A stretch of DNA of 64,000 nt from Allantophomopsis cytisporea (lineage: Eukaryota; Ascomycota; Leotiomycetes; Phacidiales; Phacidiaceae). The stretch is from the NCBI GenBank assembly GCA_024752435.1, contig CP103028.1:558001-622000 (forward strand), written 5' to 3'. The notes beneath the pieces were generated by a model. That model had not been told where the DNA came from, made no database searches, and saw nothing but the letters and a program-made list of their open reading frames with translations. Made by a program: the position numbers and the translations under genes. Shown piece by piece: positions 11,220-23,799 of the stretch; the stretch's first letter is position 1; every line of letters begins with the position of its first letter.

Positions 11220-12942
11220 TCAATCACTCCTCTTTCCTCCACTTTTTCCCTCTTTCTTCATGCTGCTCTTCCTCGAATGATGTCTCTGACCGGGATTCGG
11301 ACTGCTAGGTCTAGAGGTCGACATGCCCTCTGCGCGCAGCGGCGTAAGGGGGTCAAGGAACATGTGCTCTCTGTCCTCCTCAATACGTGGTGTGAAGCCA
11401 TTATCAGTTACCGTCTTCTCGTAATTAGCAATATTGATGGGTGGCGGCCGATTGCGACGGGCGTCGGGGCCACTGTAGAGATATGTAGCTGTAAGGACTA
11501 TTGCTGTTCCTAGTAAGAACTGAATATGGAGATAAGGGGTCAGTATTCTATTCTCTTCTCTGAATGAAGGGTAGGACTCACGGTAGGGGTAACGCTGAAA
11601 TCAAAGAACCGGACGCTGACAATGAAGCTGATGATAATAGAGATTGAGGTAGCAAAATTCTTGGCGATGTTATCAGCATAGTTAATGCACATAGCAACCA
11701 AGACGCCGTAAATAGTCTGCATGCATATAGCAGTCCAGACAACAGAATTGTACCCATCGAAAAACCCATTCTTCGCAATCTCCTCTCCATCCTTCATGAT
11801 GATGCCGAAAATAAGTGCCGGAAAGAGTGAGTAAAAACTCAATTGCACATTACGCGTCCATACACTCACGTTTGCCGAATCCTTAAGAACTTTCTCAAAG
11901 TATACGCCTGTCACGCCGGAGATGAGGGCCGCGGAGAGTACAGCCGCAAGACCAATTGGGTAGCTCATGATTGGCTTCACCCAGCCCATATCCTCCTGGA
12001 TTCCTTCATATGTGGCGGATCGTTTTGAGAGGCTTTCACCAGCCTCTGAGAAAGTGCGCTTCGTGAGTTCGGCGGCAACTTCTATAGCTCCATATCCTAG
12101 CTGACCAAGTTCGTGGAGAGATCGGGGGAAATAGAAGCGCGATTCCGCATCCTTAAAGGGATCGAAGGATGAAGATTCGGTAGGGAGTTGGACAATTGCC
12201 ACCCCAACTGTGAGGAGCACAAGAGCAGTCCATTTCTTTGGTGAAAGGGAGCGCCCAAGCATAATCACACTGAAAAGTGCAGTTGTAAGAATCTGAAGAT
12301 TAACAAATCAGCCTCCTAGAACTTCTTTCTAGCTTGTTATAGACCGACCTTGACTTGATATAAAATCTGGTAATGTACAGCATCCAAGTTGCCAACAGCA
12401 ACATACTGCAAGCTGTTCTGCAGAGTATACAAAGTGGCCGGGATGGCCAATTTCCAGCTATCACCGCTGAAGACACTATTATACAGTTGCTCGAACATGG
12501 TCGTTGCAGGTGTCGACGGTGGTAAAGTCTGTGAGATATCGTATAGGGCAACGGTGATACCGAAGGCCAGCTTGAGCACTTCCGTGAGGAAGACGGCTGT
12601 GGATGTTGCATATCGTTGGCCGCCCTCCAGTGGCATTATCCGCGAATAATGCATTATCTACCGTACCAAGCCGTCAGCTAATCCTTCGTAAAATACAATT
12701 GAGAGATCTCGAAAAAGTTGGGGACGGAGGTTGGTATGGTCCTTTGGGGGATTTGAAGCTTCGTGACATACCAGTATGAGTGCGGAGTTCTGGAAAGTAA
12801 GCTGGCCACATGTCAGTATTCTTGTGATATTTCTCACACGCTCTCTGGACAGAGACAAAGTACTTACTGCGATGAGGGAGGCACTCTTCAATGACAGCCC
12901 CATTCGTGACGCGTGATGCGGCGCATCCGCCCTCGGCACCAT
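11220..12942 (-). CDS. UDP-sugar (UDP-galactose type) transporter, Golgi
   Basis: Member of the nucleotide-sugar transporter family, which exchanges cytosolic UDP-sugar for UMP across the Golgi membrane. Predicted exons, in transcript order, are 12942-12868, 12801-12772, 12657-12349, 12292-11582 and 11519-11220; all joins keep frame and give about 474 aa. Exon 2 is only 30 nt (LTFQNSALIL). Family signatures are MHYSRIMPLEGGQRYATSTA, PATLYTLQNSLQYVAVGNLD, QILYQVKILTTALFSVIMLG and SGVTGVYFEKVLKDSANVSV, then WTAICMQTIYGVLVAMCINY. The C-terminal tail after the last membrane segment (FLLGTAIVLTATYLY) is long, polar and Ser/Lys rich. Between LPTESSS and the segment beginning SYPIGLAAVLSAAL lies a charged insert of roughly 65 residues, longer than in many family members. 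The start could also be the second Met (MGLSLKSASLIA). Substrate is inferred from family resemblance to Gms1/SLC35A proteins. Confidence 0.9.
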
Positions 12943-15900
12943 GATTGCAGCTGTTGTCCTCAAAACTTGGAATAAATCTTTAGATATTGACAGCTGCAGA
13001 CAAGTATCAACAGCGTGCAAGAAATACAATCAATGAATGCAAATGTGGCACGTTGTTCGCTGGTGACACAGCGATGATTAGAATATATTGCGTATAATGG
13101 AAGGAGAAGCTGATCAGATCTTGTACCGTATGAATAATTGAAAGTTGGGTCGCCAGATCTGTGAGGTGAGGTAGGAATGATTCGTTGGCCTTGAATGTCA
13201 CGTTCAGTCAATGATTTGAGCTGCACCAGCTGCACCAGCTGCAACGGTGCAAGTTTCCTTGGAGCTCTCTCTCTGGTGCTTGAATCTCCACTCTATTCGA
13301 CAGCCAATTCTGGGGCAAAGCTCGCCAACGCAAGGGGCCCAACCGTACAGAGACAAGGGCCGGGGATAGCTTACCGGGGGTTGAACGCTATTATTGTACC
13401 GTCGTAAGCCACCGTTGAAGATGATGACATAGAATTCTGGAACATCATATCATTCCCAAGGTGGGTTGTAAGTAGTAGGTAATAGTGTACCGAAATTGGA
13501 GGATGAATCTATAGTCAAGTCAGCCCATAAGTATAAGTACTTAACTCAGATATTCTAGGCATAGATAACCTTCAAAGGCATCAGTGAGAAGATACACAAT
13601 TACTCGCCGTGCGTAATCTGGGTGCATAATGACATGGGGTATCGAATCTAAAACGAAAGGTGGATTCTCTCTACCACAAGCTGTTTCGGTGACGCGAATG
13701 CTTCAAGATCTGTCGCAGGTGGGACCCTGTCGCCTTTCAATCAACATGAAACGAGTGCGAGAGGTCGAATCACCGCCTTTTTGCTCTGCTTCTTGGAGCG
13801 GATACAATGCTGGGGAAGACTCCTGAGAGAATAGGAGGACGTGCTTCTTGTGGTTGTGAGGTGTACGGAGCATGTAAGCATAAGCATCTTTTCGTGAGAT
13901 TTACGATGTATGGGAGATCGACATACACTAGTAATGAATGAGTGCTGTCACTGGGCACATCTCATCTCATCTCATCTGATTGTGGGTTGATGAAAATGCT
14001 ATTTATGAGATCTAACTCAAACGACCGTAAATACTCGTTCACTTTCAGATCGATATAGAATGAATGTTTTGTATTCTGGCAATGCTGAAAAAGTCTCTGT
14101 GCAGGAGCAGATTTCGATCTCAAATCACAAAAATTTGTTTTATTAATAATTAAATTGTATGTTCAGATTGCAACGACACGCAAAATTGATTTAATAGGAT
14201 TTTGTAGAGTTAAACCTTTTGCATATACTAGTACTATCTGTTCTAATGATAAATACATGTACCTAGACAGTTTTATATAACACTATTGGTCAGCCAAACT
14301 AGATTATCTAATCTTTACATCTACTAGCTACCGTCTACTCATCACATAACGGTAAAAATGTCAAGTGAGACTCTTCGAAAAGGTTAGAGCTTACGCATAT
14401 TCATTTCTCAGCCTTATACCTAGTATCTGAACAATTCTGTTACTACTATTAGCACATTGTATATGTATATGATTACGGAAAAACGAAGACTGCAATTTGG
14501 AAGACAACAAGAATTTGCCTCAGGATCAACCGTTGCCCAATATTCAATGTACAGACATGAAGACATTTGTTGATACCACCTCATATCACGTGTTGAGTCA
14601 TGAGCCTCTCCTCGAGCCACCAATATCAATGAAACTGACGCATACTAATAATCATCGTACCGGCAACAATTGAAAAAACTCTTTGCAGTGGCATAAATTG
14701 TGCTTGAGGCAAACAGCATGCACAAAGAGCAAAATCATACAAAACCAAATCCGCTGGAAACGGGAAATTAACTAGATCGGAGGGGGTTTTCAGGGTCTCT
14801 TGTCCTGGCTACAAGCAAGCGAACAGCCTACGTTAGTCGACGAAAGCAAAGCCATCTTGTACGTATTGAGCAAACCTTAGAAGCCTACTTCGAGGAAATG
14901 GTTGTCGGAGAAAGCAATGCCATAGATATTATGGGTAACGAGAGAGCAGAAGACATTTAGAATCAATTATCCTTGTGTAGCGTCCACAACATCGGTTCGC
15001 TGATTGTCTCCATAGTATTGACATGAGCTATGAAAGAAGCTCCCAACAATAGCAACATTGAGAACTTTCGTATGTAGTTGTGGTGCGATGATTGTTGGCT
15101 GTCTGCTAGATATCGGTTTGGCAGGTTTATCAAGATATACCATGAGTGCGTTGACTTCCTCATATTCCTCAAGCACAACCCTCCGATCCCAACGATCTTC
15201 TTTCTCACTTATTTTATGACTCATTTATACTCACATGAGCTGTGTGTGGATATGTTGTTAAGCAATACTTTGAGAAGAACACTACTGCTTCGATAAAAAG
15301 TGTTCGCAGCGTCGGCTTAATTCATAACAATGAATCCTGTAGGGACAGATTCTAACACTTACATTTTCCTCAGAATAACACCCGTTGGCTGGCTAGCATT
15401 ATCACTTTCTATCAGTACTGGATGTCGGCATATCTCCCAAGTATTCTACAGATCAGCCATCTGCAACGGAAGTATTTATCGAGTCCATCATACAGAACAC
15501 TGTTGGCTATACTGTTATTCATGAATCGAGTCATACTCTGATAACGACGGGATGAGATTATTTGCTTGGGCATATATCAAAAGCGCTTGCAAAGATGTTC
15601 AACTTGAATACACAATAAGTGTTCACAAGTCAATTCAGACTGCCCAAGTAGCGCTAAAAATGGCATGATATATGGCTAGAACTAAGAGATTTGTAAGAGA
15701 AGTCTTTTTACTTCGAGACAGGCTGAGAAGTCGAAAGGGGTACAACTGACTTTCAGTAGAACCTGACTCTACCCGTTCTTTGATGGAGAAGACCGGAAAT
15801 CAAAAAGAAATTCGAGATGAGTGGTTCGAAGTTTTCAAGAGGGACTGGTGTCATATGACGGAGGAGGGAGAGGACGAGCTAAAAGTGTAAGGGCAGTCTT

Positions 15901-16624
15901 GTAGATTATGACCGAGGCTTAGGGTGTTTTCTTAGGCTTCGGGAGGAATAGAAATGAGTATTGAAGAAGGGGGTTCTGATAATATGTCCTAGAGCTTGAT
16001 GTTGATGTTCAATAGCCAGCGAGGCTGCCCGGGGGTTGTGGGGCGGGTATACGGTCTTCAGAGCAGCGCAAGAAGCGTAGAGTATATGTTATGTGCATAA
16101 TCCCATAAGAATGGCAAACAGAACACATATATGGGCCCTTTGATACTTTATGTAGTAGATATATCTATTTGTGCCCAGCGAGGGCGGCGTTGTGGACTAT
16201 TTACTCAATGATACTAAACAATTGAGATCAACCCCGAGATGGGTCTTTACACGATACGTACATATATACAGGGTTTTTTCTCTTATCTTTAAGTTTCAGG
16301 AACGTGAAGAATATTGAGAACACGCAAGACTCATGCAGGACGGATGCAAGATTAACATACCGTGCACAAATGGCGTGATTCCAAATAGATGAGCGAGGGT
16401 AACAATCTACCAAATTGTGCCATCGACTTATAAGGATTCATTATCATCACGATAGAAGGGCAGGAATACATATCAACACTATCTCGCCAATCAGCAGTCT
16501 AAATCCGTCCATCCCACTATTCAACAACAGAAGATCTCTTATAAACTTCATAGATAATAAACGTAGAAATACACAATCTCCCATCCAACAAAACACATCC
16601 AAAACGCAACCTCCACCAACCGAA
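12943..16624. other. Intergenic, no gene seen
   Basis: About 3.7 kb between divergent genes, presumably holding both promoters. Visible features are a short (CTGCACCAG) repeat at about 13218-13240 and a (CATCT) tandem repeat at 13958-13977. No ORF shows a family motif. Confidence 0.55.
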
Positions 16625-17059
16625 ATGTCAACAAACCCCGAAAAGAAAGTCCCAAGCGACGACGAAAAATTCGGCGTAATACCAGAGGGCGAATTCGTCG
16701 TCTACGGAAAAGTAAGCAAAATACCCGTTCCTATTCCTCATTCCTCATCCCCCATTCCCATGCCCAAGCCCATAACCAGCAACACCAAGCTCACAAGCAA
16801 GGTCTACGCGCACGCCGAGCACGCCGACGAGCTGGAAGCGCTATACGGCAAGATGACGAAGATCGCGGCGACGGAGCCGGGCGTCATCCATTACTGTCTG
16901 GCGCGCGACACGGCGGAGCCGACGGTGTTCCACTTCTTCGAGCGGTATGCTTCGAAGCGGCACTTTGAGGCGCATGTTGCGGCTGAGGGCAGCCAGAAGG
17001 TCCTGTCGAGTGGGTGGGTGAAGGACGTTGAGGCTAGGTTTGAGAAGCCTATTATGTAG
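16625..17059 (+). CDS. Antibiotic biosynthesis monooxygenase (ABM)-domain small protein
   Basis: Small dimeric alpha+beta barrel protein of the ABM type. Such proteins are putative monooxygenases or quinol oxidases; the substrate is unknown. Predicted exons are 16625-16711 and 16802-17059, giving 114 aa. The intron (donor GTAAGC, acceptor CAAG) is 90 nt and stop-free in frame, so the unspliced reading gives a 30-residue Pro/Ser-rich insert that would interrupt the first strand. Without it the protein reads FVVYGKVYAHAEHADELEAL, then TKIAATEPGVIHYCLARD, PTVFHFFERYASKRHFEAHV, matching the family pattern. I chose the ATG at 16625 over an upstream in-frame ATG at 16415 because the upstream stretch is compositionally non-coding and the domain starts just after MSTNPEKK. 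Neighbours give no pathway clue. Confidence 0.85.
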   Translation: MSTNPEKKVPSDDEKFGVIPEGEFVVYGKVSKIPVPIPHSSSPIPMPKPITSNTKLTSKVYAHAEHADELEALYGKMTKIAATEPGVIHYCLARDTAEPTVFHFFERYASKRHFEAHVAAEGSQKVLSSGWVKDVEARFEKPIM

Positions 17060-17704
17060 GCCGGGTGTGATGGGTACGAGGTTGGGCGCGTGAAATGTAG
17101 ATGTAGATTGGAACCGAGATTGAGTGAGATGTAATTTTCCAGAATGAAAGGATGATGGGAAGATGGGTTGAAGAATGTTTGGATGTAATATATCCTGGTT
17201 CTGTATCTTTAACACCGTTACAGATCAGTCAAAGATCCCTTCACATTCCAAAATACCATTCCCCAAGAACCGGAATATAATTTTTACTCATCACGTATTC
17301 GCTATCGCTATATTACGCTCAAAGCCAGTCGGCCAAAAATAAAAATAAAAATAAGCCTTCATATATGCCACCATTAACCACCGACCCACCCACCCCGCAT
17401 CCATTACCCCAGCCCTACCACCCCAACCAGTCCAATAAAATGCAGACTATGTATAACCCAGCACTAGACGATCCCATATGCAGCCAAACACCATCTCAGG
17501 CCATGCATGTGAAGGCCTCATGCAAATGTAAATTTACAATCAAAGAAATCTAGTCCGAAAGGCGTGCAGGCATCAAAATCCACTACGGGATAAGATGCGT
17601 GTAAATGAAAATGCAACCAGTCCCCAAATACTCTATGTCCTCCGAATGTGCAGAATTTGCCCCTCCTGACACAGCACGATCAAAAACATCTCTTCAAGCG
17701 ATGC
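17060..17704. other. Convergent 3' flanks, no gene seen
   Basis: Space between the ends of the ABM gene (+) and the large disordered protein (-). A short AAAAAT repeat is at about 17336-17353. Small plus-strand ORFs here are Pro/His-rich and have no support. Confidence 0.55.
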
Positions 17705-20173
17705 TCATCTCCCCCAAACTGGATCCAACTCCTCATCCCCAAATCCATCCCCCAGAATCTGATGCGCCAGCTCTTCCTGGCCAGCAACCATAGGGGGCAT
17801 ACCGCCATTCTCACGAATCTCCTTCTGTAATTCGCGCTTCAATGTCTTGAGATCGCCAAAAGTACCGGCACCATTCGAGATACGTGACGCATCAGGGGGC
17901 GTGACAGGATCGGCTCGGGCCTTGCTTCTGCGGTAGACAGAAGGCTGGAGTATGGCGACCTCGACCTGCTTCGCAGTCTGGTACGATGCGCGCGGGGTGA
18001 CGTCCTCATCTGAGAAATAGAAATCATCCTCGTTTGCGTGCTCTTGCTCGCCCATCTCCATGATGGGATCGTCGAGGTACAGAAGAACGCTCTCATGCTG
18101 TGGAGCTCGGCTGCGGGCCGTGGACGCGGCTGACATGCGGCTGGAATGGGAGACTTTTGATGAGCGGCGGGAGGACTGTGATGGTCGTCGACTTTGATCG
18201 GTGTGCGAGGTCTCGCTGTCGGCTTCGGAAATCTTAGACTCGCGCATATGTGCGCGCTTCTGGCGCAGTGCCTCGAGTAGCGCCTCTTCTTGCTGCGTGA
18301 CGGCCATGAAGCGCGATGAGCGGTCTGGGTCCTGGTGGAATTCGATGGAGGTGGGAGAGAGCGGAGGTGTGGGCTGCAAATTGTGCTCTGAACGGGCGGA
18401 ACGGAGGGGTTTCGATGTAGGCTCAAAGTTGAAGTTGGTACTGGTTGCATTGGCGTCCAAAAGCGCGTCCGGCATGGGGAAATTGATTGCCCAAGGTCCT
18501 GAAAGGCGCGCATCGATGGGAGGTGGCGGGGGAATGGCGTGGAATTTGCTGTAGCGCTTTTTGGAACGCGAGTCCTCCGGTACTGACTTCGTGGATTTCT
18601 TGCTATGTGTGCTAATTGTTGAGTTGCGCTTGGAACGGTGGGTGTCCTTGTTCTTGTCCTTGTCCTTATCCTTTGCTTTTGTGGGAATTGGGGGCAGGGC
18701 ACCTGTTGGACCGGCACTCGGGGGTGCGGGAAAGCTGAGGAGAGGAGAGGGATTGTCAGGTGGGATAGGGAAGTCAAGGAGAGGAGAGGGATTGTCAGGT
18801 GGGACAGGGAAGTCAAGGAGAGGATTGTCCAAGATCTTGGAGACATCTTCAGGCTCGGAGAGAACATCCTCTTCTTCGTCGGAGGACTCGAAGGAAAGCA
18901 CACTCTGCTTGTTCAAGTCTACTCCCGCAGGAATACTGCCACTGTTTTTGCTTTTGCCCGAAGTCTTTGTATTTCTACTTGACGCACTCGCAACGCTATG
19001 TGTATCCCATGGCGTAGGAATCGAGTTATTTCGGCTGCGGCTTGAAAGAGCTGATTTACTGTCTTTTGAAGATAATTCACGCTTCGAGCCTGTGCTACGC
19101 GGTGGTGTTTCAAGCAATTGACCGTGACTGGACTTCCGGATGGGTTGTTGCCATTCAACAGCGTGGCTCTCCGGAATAGACTCTGGAGCGCCTGATGCTC
19201 TAAAGGGCAGCGGTGGCACTGGTTCCTCGTCTTCAATATCTCTATCATAATGGTCGTAAAGGCTGTTGATATGGTCATTGCTGGACGTATGATTCCGGTG
19301 AACTCTCTGTCGTGCAGGAGCAGTCTGGGTAGAGATAGCTGAATCCCTTGATTCTGTTCTTCTCAGTGAGACTCCGCTTCCCTGGGTCCTGAGCCTGCCA
19401 TTTTGCACGCTTCCTGGTGACTTACCTCCCGATGTACCTTCCATTGGTAAGGCAGTATCCGGTGTGCTCGCCGTCGTAGACCCGCTGTCCTTTCTTCCAC
19501 GGGGAAAAAGTTTGGAAAGATCGAGCCTCGATGGCTTTTTCTTTGCCTTTTCTTTGTCCGGTATGAGTATGAACGGGGTGTCTGCATTGTTGTTCTCTGT
19601 CGGCTCTCCCCAATCGTCCACATAGTCGACCTGAAGGAGTGGGCTTCGGGGAGGAACAGTGGTCGATGATCCAGTGCGTTTTCTTAGTGACAGATCCTGC
19701 GCTGACGAGACTGACTGTTGACCGACAGATTTAGCCCCTCTGTGAGACTCATTATGCGACCGTGAGTTTTTTCCGTTGTGTAGTCGTCCATCAAGACTCA
19801 TAGAATCACCATAGTCGCCATATCCGGGCCCCAGATGGATTGCAGACTCCTTTTTCTGTACCCTCCTTGCACTGTTCGAATCCATATCCCAATCGTTATC
19901 CTTGTGGCGTCTGGTTGTCTTCCTCTCCGCCGGTGGTTCGGAGATGGCAACGCTGATGGCATCTGAAGGTTTTCTCAGCTTCGGTGCAGTCCAGGTGTGA
20001 TCATCTTCGGCCTTTGGATAGTCGATATTTAAGTCGCCTCCAGTTCCCAATAACCTTTGAGCCTTCGACAGTGGCGGTCCAGGCGGTCCAGGGGATTTGA
20101 CAGGAATTGGAACCAACTGCTCGGTGCTGGCAGCATGTTTCCTACCGAAGGAGAATTTCGATGTACGGGCCAT
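17705..20173 (-). CDS. Large intrinsically disordered protein, unknown function
   Basis: Single-exon reading frame of 822 codons starting at ATG 20173 (MARTSKFSFGRKHAAST). A further 17 in-frame codons upstream begin with another Met but look non-coding. I do not recognise a catalytic domain. The sequence is rich in Ser, Arg, Pro, Lys and Asp, with a basic Pro-rich start (PGPPGPPLSKAQRLLGTGGD), many SKR/SRSRN stretches and an acidic block (SSDEEEDVLSEPED). It has a 13-residue tandem repeat around PLLDFPIPPDNPS, a KDKDKDKNKD run and a poly-Pro segment (IPPPPPIDARLSGPWAINFP). The C-terminal third is more conserved-looking: QEEALLEALRQKRAHMRESK, which may form a helix or coiled coil, and ESVLLYLDDPIMEMGEQEHA. 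Such proteins in ascomycetes are generally uncharacterised; a cortical or signalling scaffold is possible but unproven. Confidence 0.82.
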   Translation of the reverse strand: MARTSKFSFGRKHAASTEQLVPIPVKSPGPPGPPLSKAQRLLGTGGDLNIDYPKAEDDHTWTAPKLRKPSDAISVAISEPPAERKTTRRHKDNDWDMDSNSARRVQKKESAIHLGPGYGDYGDSMSLDGRLHNGKNSRSHNESHRGAKSVGQQSVSSAQDLSLRKRTGSSTTVPPRSPLLQVDYVDDWGEPTENNNADTPFILIPDKEKAKKKPSRLDLSKLFPRGRKDSGSTTASTPDTALPMEGTSGGKSPGSVQNGRLRTQGSGVSLRRTESRDSAISTQTAPARQRVHRNHTSSNDHINSLYDHYDRDIEDEEPVPPLPFRASGAPESIPESHAVEWQQPIRKSSHGQLLETPPRSTGSKRELSSKDSKSALSSRSRNNSIPTPWDTHSVASASSRNTKTSGKSKNSGSIPAGVDLNKQSVLSFESSDEEEDVLSEPEDVSKILDNPLLDFPVPPDNPSPLLDFPIPPDNPSPLLSFPAPPSAGPTGALPPIPTKAKDKDKDKNKDTHRSKRNSTISTHSKKSTKSVPEDSRSKKRYSKFHAIPPPPPIDARLSGPWAINFPMPDALLDANATSTNFNFEPTSKPLRSARSEHNLQPTPPLSPTSIEFHQDPDRSSRFMAVTQQEEALLEALRQKRAHMRESKISEADSETSHTDQSRRPSQSSRRSSKVSHSSRMSAASTARSRAPQHESVLLYLDDPIMEMGEQEHANEDDFYFSDEDVTPRASYQTAKQVEVAILQPSVYRRSKARADPVTPPDASRISNGAGTFGDLKTLKRELQKEIRENGGMPPMVAGQEELAHQILGDGFGDEELDPVWGR
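18738..18822 (-). repeat. 39-bp in-frame tandem repeat
   Basis: Two nearly perfect 39-bp copies and a partial third, encoding the 13-residue unit PLLDFPIPPDNPS with small substitutions (PV, PI and SFPAPP variants). The repeat keeps the reading frame and probably varies in copy number between strains. Confidence 0.8.
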
Positions 20174-21762
20174 TGCTTCTATGTGGTGATTTTGACAAAT
20201 GAAATGACTATCGTATATTCGCAACGGGGGAGGGGCCCGTAAATGAATTGCTGCGTATTGTCAGCTTTCCCCATTCGATTGATCCAAGCACAAGTCGCAC
20301 AAATACATGTGCTAAGACATCAGGCATCTTACCATGCAAGTGACGCTCTCCAAGACATCACCTTTTCAGCCAGTGTAGAGGGATGTTTCAGGTATCCTTT
20401 CATGCAAACATCCACGATATCCGAGAATGGAGCGAGTATCTTTATTTTATTTTAAAATTAGATGGATGCACTGCGCAGTAATGAACGTCGAGAATGTAAA
20501 TACAAATGCAGGGAAAAGAGAGTAAATTAAGAGAGAAGGAGAGTATTTTGATTTGGATAGAGTAGGTAAGTACCTTTTGAGGAAAGAGACTGTGTAGAGC
20601 AGAGCAGAGTCAGTGCCGACAGAGCCAGAGCAAATGCTAAGGTCAAGCAAGGTAAGATACTCAGCAGAGGAATCGACGGATGGAATAGAAGAACGACCCA
20701 AGAAATCGGGTTGGATTAATTTACTACCTACCTAATGTACCTTTCTGAATTCAGAGCAGATTAGTATTTTATCCATAGTGCCACGATGAGTTTGTAAGGG
20801 ATTTTAGTTCCCATTAGCAGTAAAGGTACGCACGAGCAATTCACTTGGCCCTTGGAAGTAGTAGTGAAGTGCCGACGGATCCTCATAGCACAATCCATAA
20901 AGAGTCAAGGTATGTATTTCCAGGATCGGACAGTAGAGTTAGTTGGAAAGCGCACGCGCGCACGGAGCAACATTAGTAGGAAGTGAAGGTCAATGGTATG
21001 AACACACTCGGAGCATTCATGCTACGTACTCAATAGGGACCAGTTGGAGTGATGGATGATGTTTCGGCCATTTCTCAGTAGTATGCTGGTGGTCATCGTA
21101 CATACAAAGAAGGGAAGGGGAAGAAGGGAAAGGAAAAATTCCAAAAAAATTAGAGTGAGAGTCAGACGCAGCCGACGCAACATCTTTTTCCGTACCAAGG
21201 ATTTTAACGTGATTGCGAGTGCTCCGTGCGGCTTGAATCTACTGGAAGTGAAAGTATGTACTCCACACCGCCCAAGGCCAACATGGATAAGTCGATTCTG
21301 TATGCCACACTCTTCCATGCATGGGGGCGATGGATGACTATTTGGGATAATTGAGATATTTGGGATATTTAGGATATTGGGGATGTTTGGGCCACACACC
21401 CTTGGAACACCTAGAAACAGCTTGTGATAGACTTGGGGGCCATGTAAGGCCATGGCTGAGTTGAGTTGAGTTGAGCTGTTGCAATGTCATGGATACAACA
21501 TCAGCCAGGCACATTCAGTTAATTTCCTTGTAAAGTATGATGGTCTACGGCTACGCCGGGTTTGCCTTGTGAGATTGCTTCCAAGATAGGAGTGTGGAGT
21601 AATTCTCTCAGTGTAAAATAAAGCCTGAGCCTTCATATGAAGAAGAGGGGGGAGGCTGAGCCGTATACTCTGAGGTACTCCTTGCCTGCTCTCCTCTCGT
21701 TCTATTCATATTCATGATATGCGTCATATTGGGGGGGGGTATATGTAATTATGTACATAGCT

Positions 21763-21784
21763 TGTTTGTTTGTTTGTTTGTTTG
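21763..21784. repeat. (TTTG)n microsatellite
   Basis: Five and a half consecutive TTTG units in the long intergenic region, close after a run of nine G's at 21731-21739. Confidence 0.9.
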
Positions 21785-23799
21785 CCTTCTTGCTTGTGAG
21801 TATGGATAAGTATTATCCATACGCATAAAACGAAGCAAGATTCCCCTACCTATCCATGATGATTAAGTTCAGAGTCAATATTGAAGCCATCGAGATAAGA
21901 CTAAGGTAAGATCAGATGAAAAAAGTTAACTCTATGAGGTGCAATACTGAGGTACTGAGCATAGCATACTCCCGAAAAGCTGTGGCTATTCTTCATTCAC
22001 ACACATTTCTTGTACTTGAGCAAGTAGAAGCGAGCATAATTATCCAACATTCATCTCAGGGGTAAAATAAGCAACATCTTGCACTCTGCGTGATTCGTCC
22101 TTCGTTGTCCATATCAACCTCAGCTAAGGCTCCCTTCATCTACATATCTCCAAATAGTACCTCTTCGAGAGCATATCATGCATGTGTTACATTATTCTCA
22201 ACTGCCTCAGTTGAAGTCCCGTCTCCCTTCGTAATACATACCCGGCAACTCCATCAAAAACATGCACTCTATTTTCAGCCTCCGCAGCAGGCATTCCCTC
22301 CCTCGGCGGCGTCGGAAGGATGCCTACCAGATTTAGCGATGTTGATCACGGGCAGATCTTGGCTGAAAGGCGTCTCGCCAGAAAATGTCCCCCACAGGTA
22401 AACAGGTATCACTACAAGGGACTACAAGGGCCTGAAAGGGTCCGTCTATAGTACTTGTAGTGATGCAGCAATTTATAACAACCACTCCCCATATCAGAAT
22501 CCTGCGTAATATCAGTGAAATAATCAAAGAACATGGCCAGTGTGTAGATCACTCAGTCTGGCGAGTACGATGTTTTTCAAGATTGCAGATTTCATCAAGA
22601 AGAAGCTTAGTAAGTAGTAATATGTGCATATGTACGTACATAAGGAGAAAGACGGTGGTAACGGAATAAGCGACTGTGCTGTGCTGAGTGCGATGAGGTA
22701 GAAGATAGAATAGGTAGGTTCTACCTCACGTGCGCTCCTCTTCCTCACCTTCGGCACGGCACTTCTGACTTGTGCACAGTTTAACCCGCCTCTCTTCATA
22801 TCCCTCACAGCTTCAAATCTCCATATCCCTCCCCCTCACACAAGAATGCGATCTGCCACACAATGAAGGCACAGCGCGGCACCCCAAATGATATTGAACT
22901 CTTGTGAAATTTCGAATAATAACCTTCGGGATCCTACGAATATCACTCGATCCTCCAACAGTGGAGATTAAGCGCGGCAACCATTGACACTACATTGCAG
23001 CTATGTCTGGACTACCGACGCCGCACCTCACTCCAGGCTCGTACAGGCGGTAGTAGTGCAGACGCGACTCGCGATCCAGAACATCTGAACGAGCTTCCTT
23101 CGCGTAGAATTTACGGCCAGCCGTGAAAGGGTTCCGGACTAGAATATGAGACTGTACGAAGGGTTTCGTGGGACTTCATTCATATGATGACCCTTCTCGT
23201 ATCGTAAGTACAATTTGATGAGACGAACAATGCAGGAGTGAGAATGTAGACGCCGTAATGAGGTGAGTTGAGTTGAGATGAAGTGAGATGAGATGAGGTG
23301 AAGGTGAAGTGAGCTCAGTACTCGTATGAAGTCCACAACACCACTAACGACAAACGACAAACGACAAACCACCAACAACTAACTACTAAACAACGGATAA
23401 CGACGGAGATATTCCACATGGTAGTCCAGCTCAAGAGTCTCACTCAGTCTCAGACCTCCGTACCGTTCTCCTTCGCAGGAGCCATGCGATCTCAATCACA
23501 GAATCGTATGGATATGAGCCTACTCCATACTCCAAGCGTCCTAACACGACACGAATCCAAAGGACATGGCATCACCTGCGACATGATCAACGCTACTCAC
23601 TTCACTCTGCAGATCACATAGAAAGAAGCATCATGCAAAACGTACTATCAAGACTGTATATTTCCCAGACTCATTTGAATTTCATATGGCCCGTTGCCCG
23701 TCATCCGTCGGTAACTCGCCTTCTTTGGAGTCCCTTCTACAGTAACAATCCCATTCACTCAAACAGAATTCCCTTACACCGACTTCAACTCTCTTCTGC

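Noticed and set aside
17839..18903. 354-codon minus-strand ORF in another frame inside the disordered-protein gene
   Set aside because: Arg/Pro/Ser-rich shift of a repetitive coding region; the main frame is longer and starts with a better ATG.
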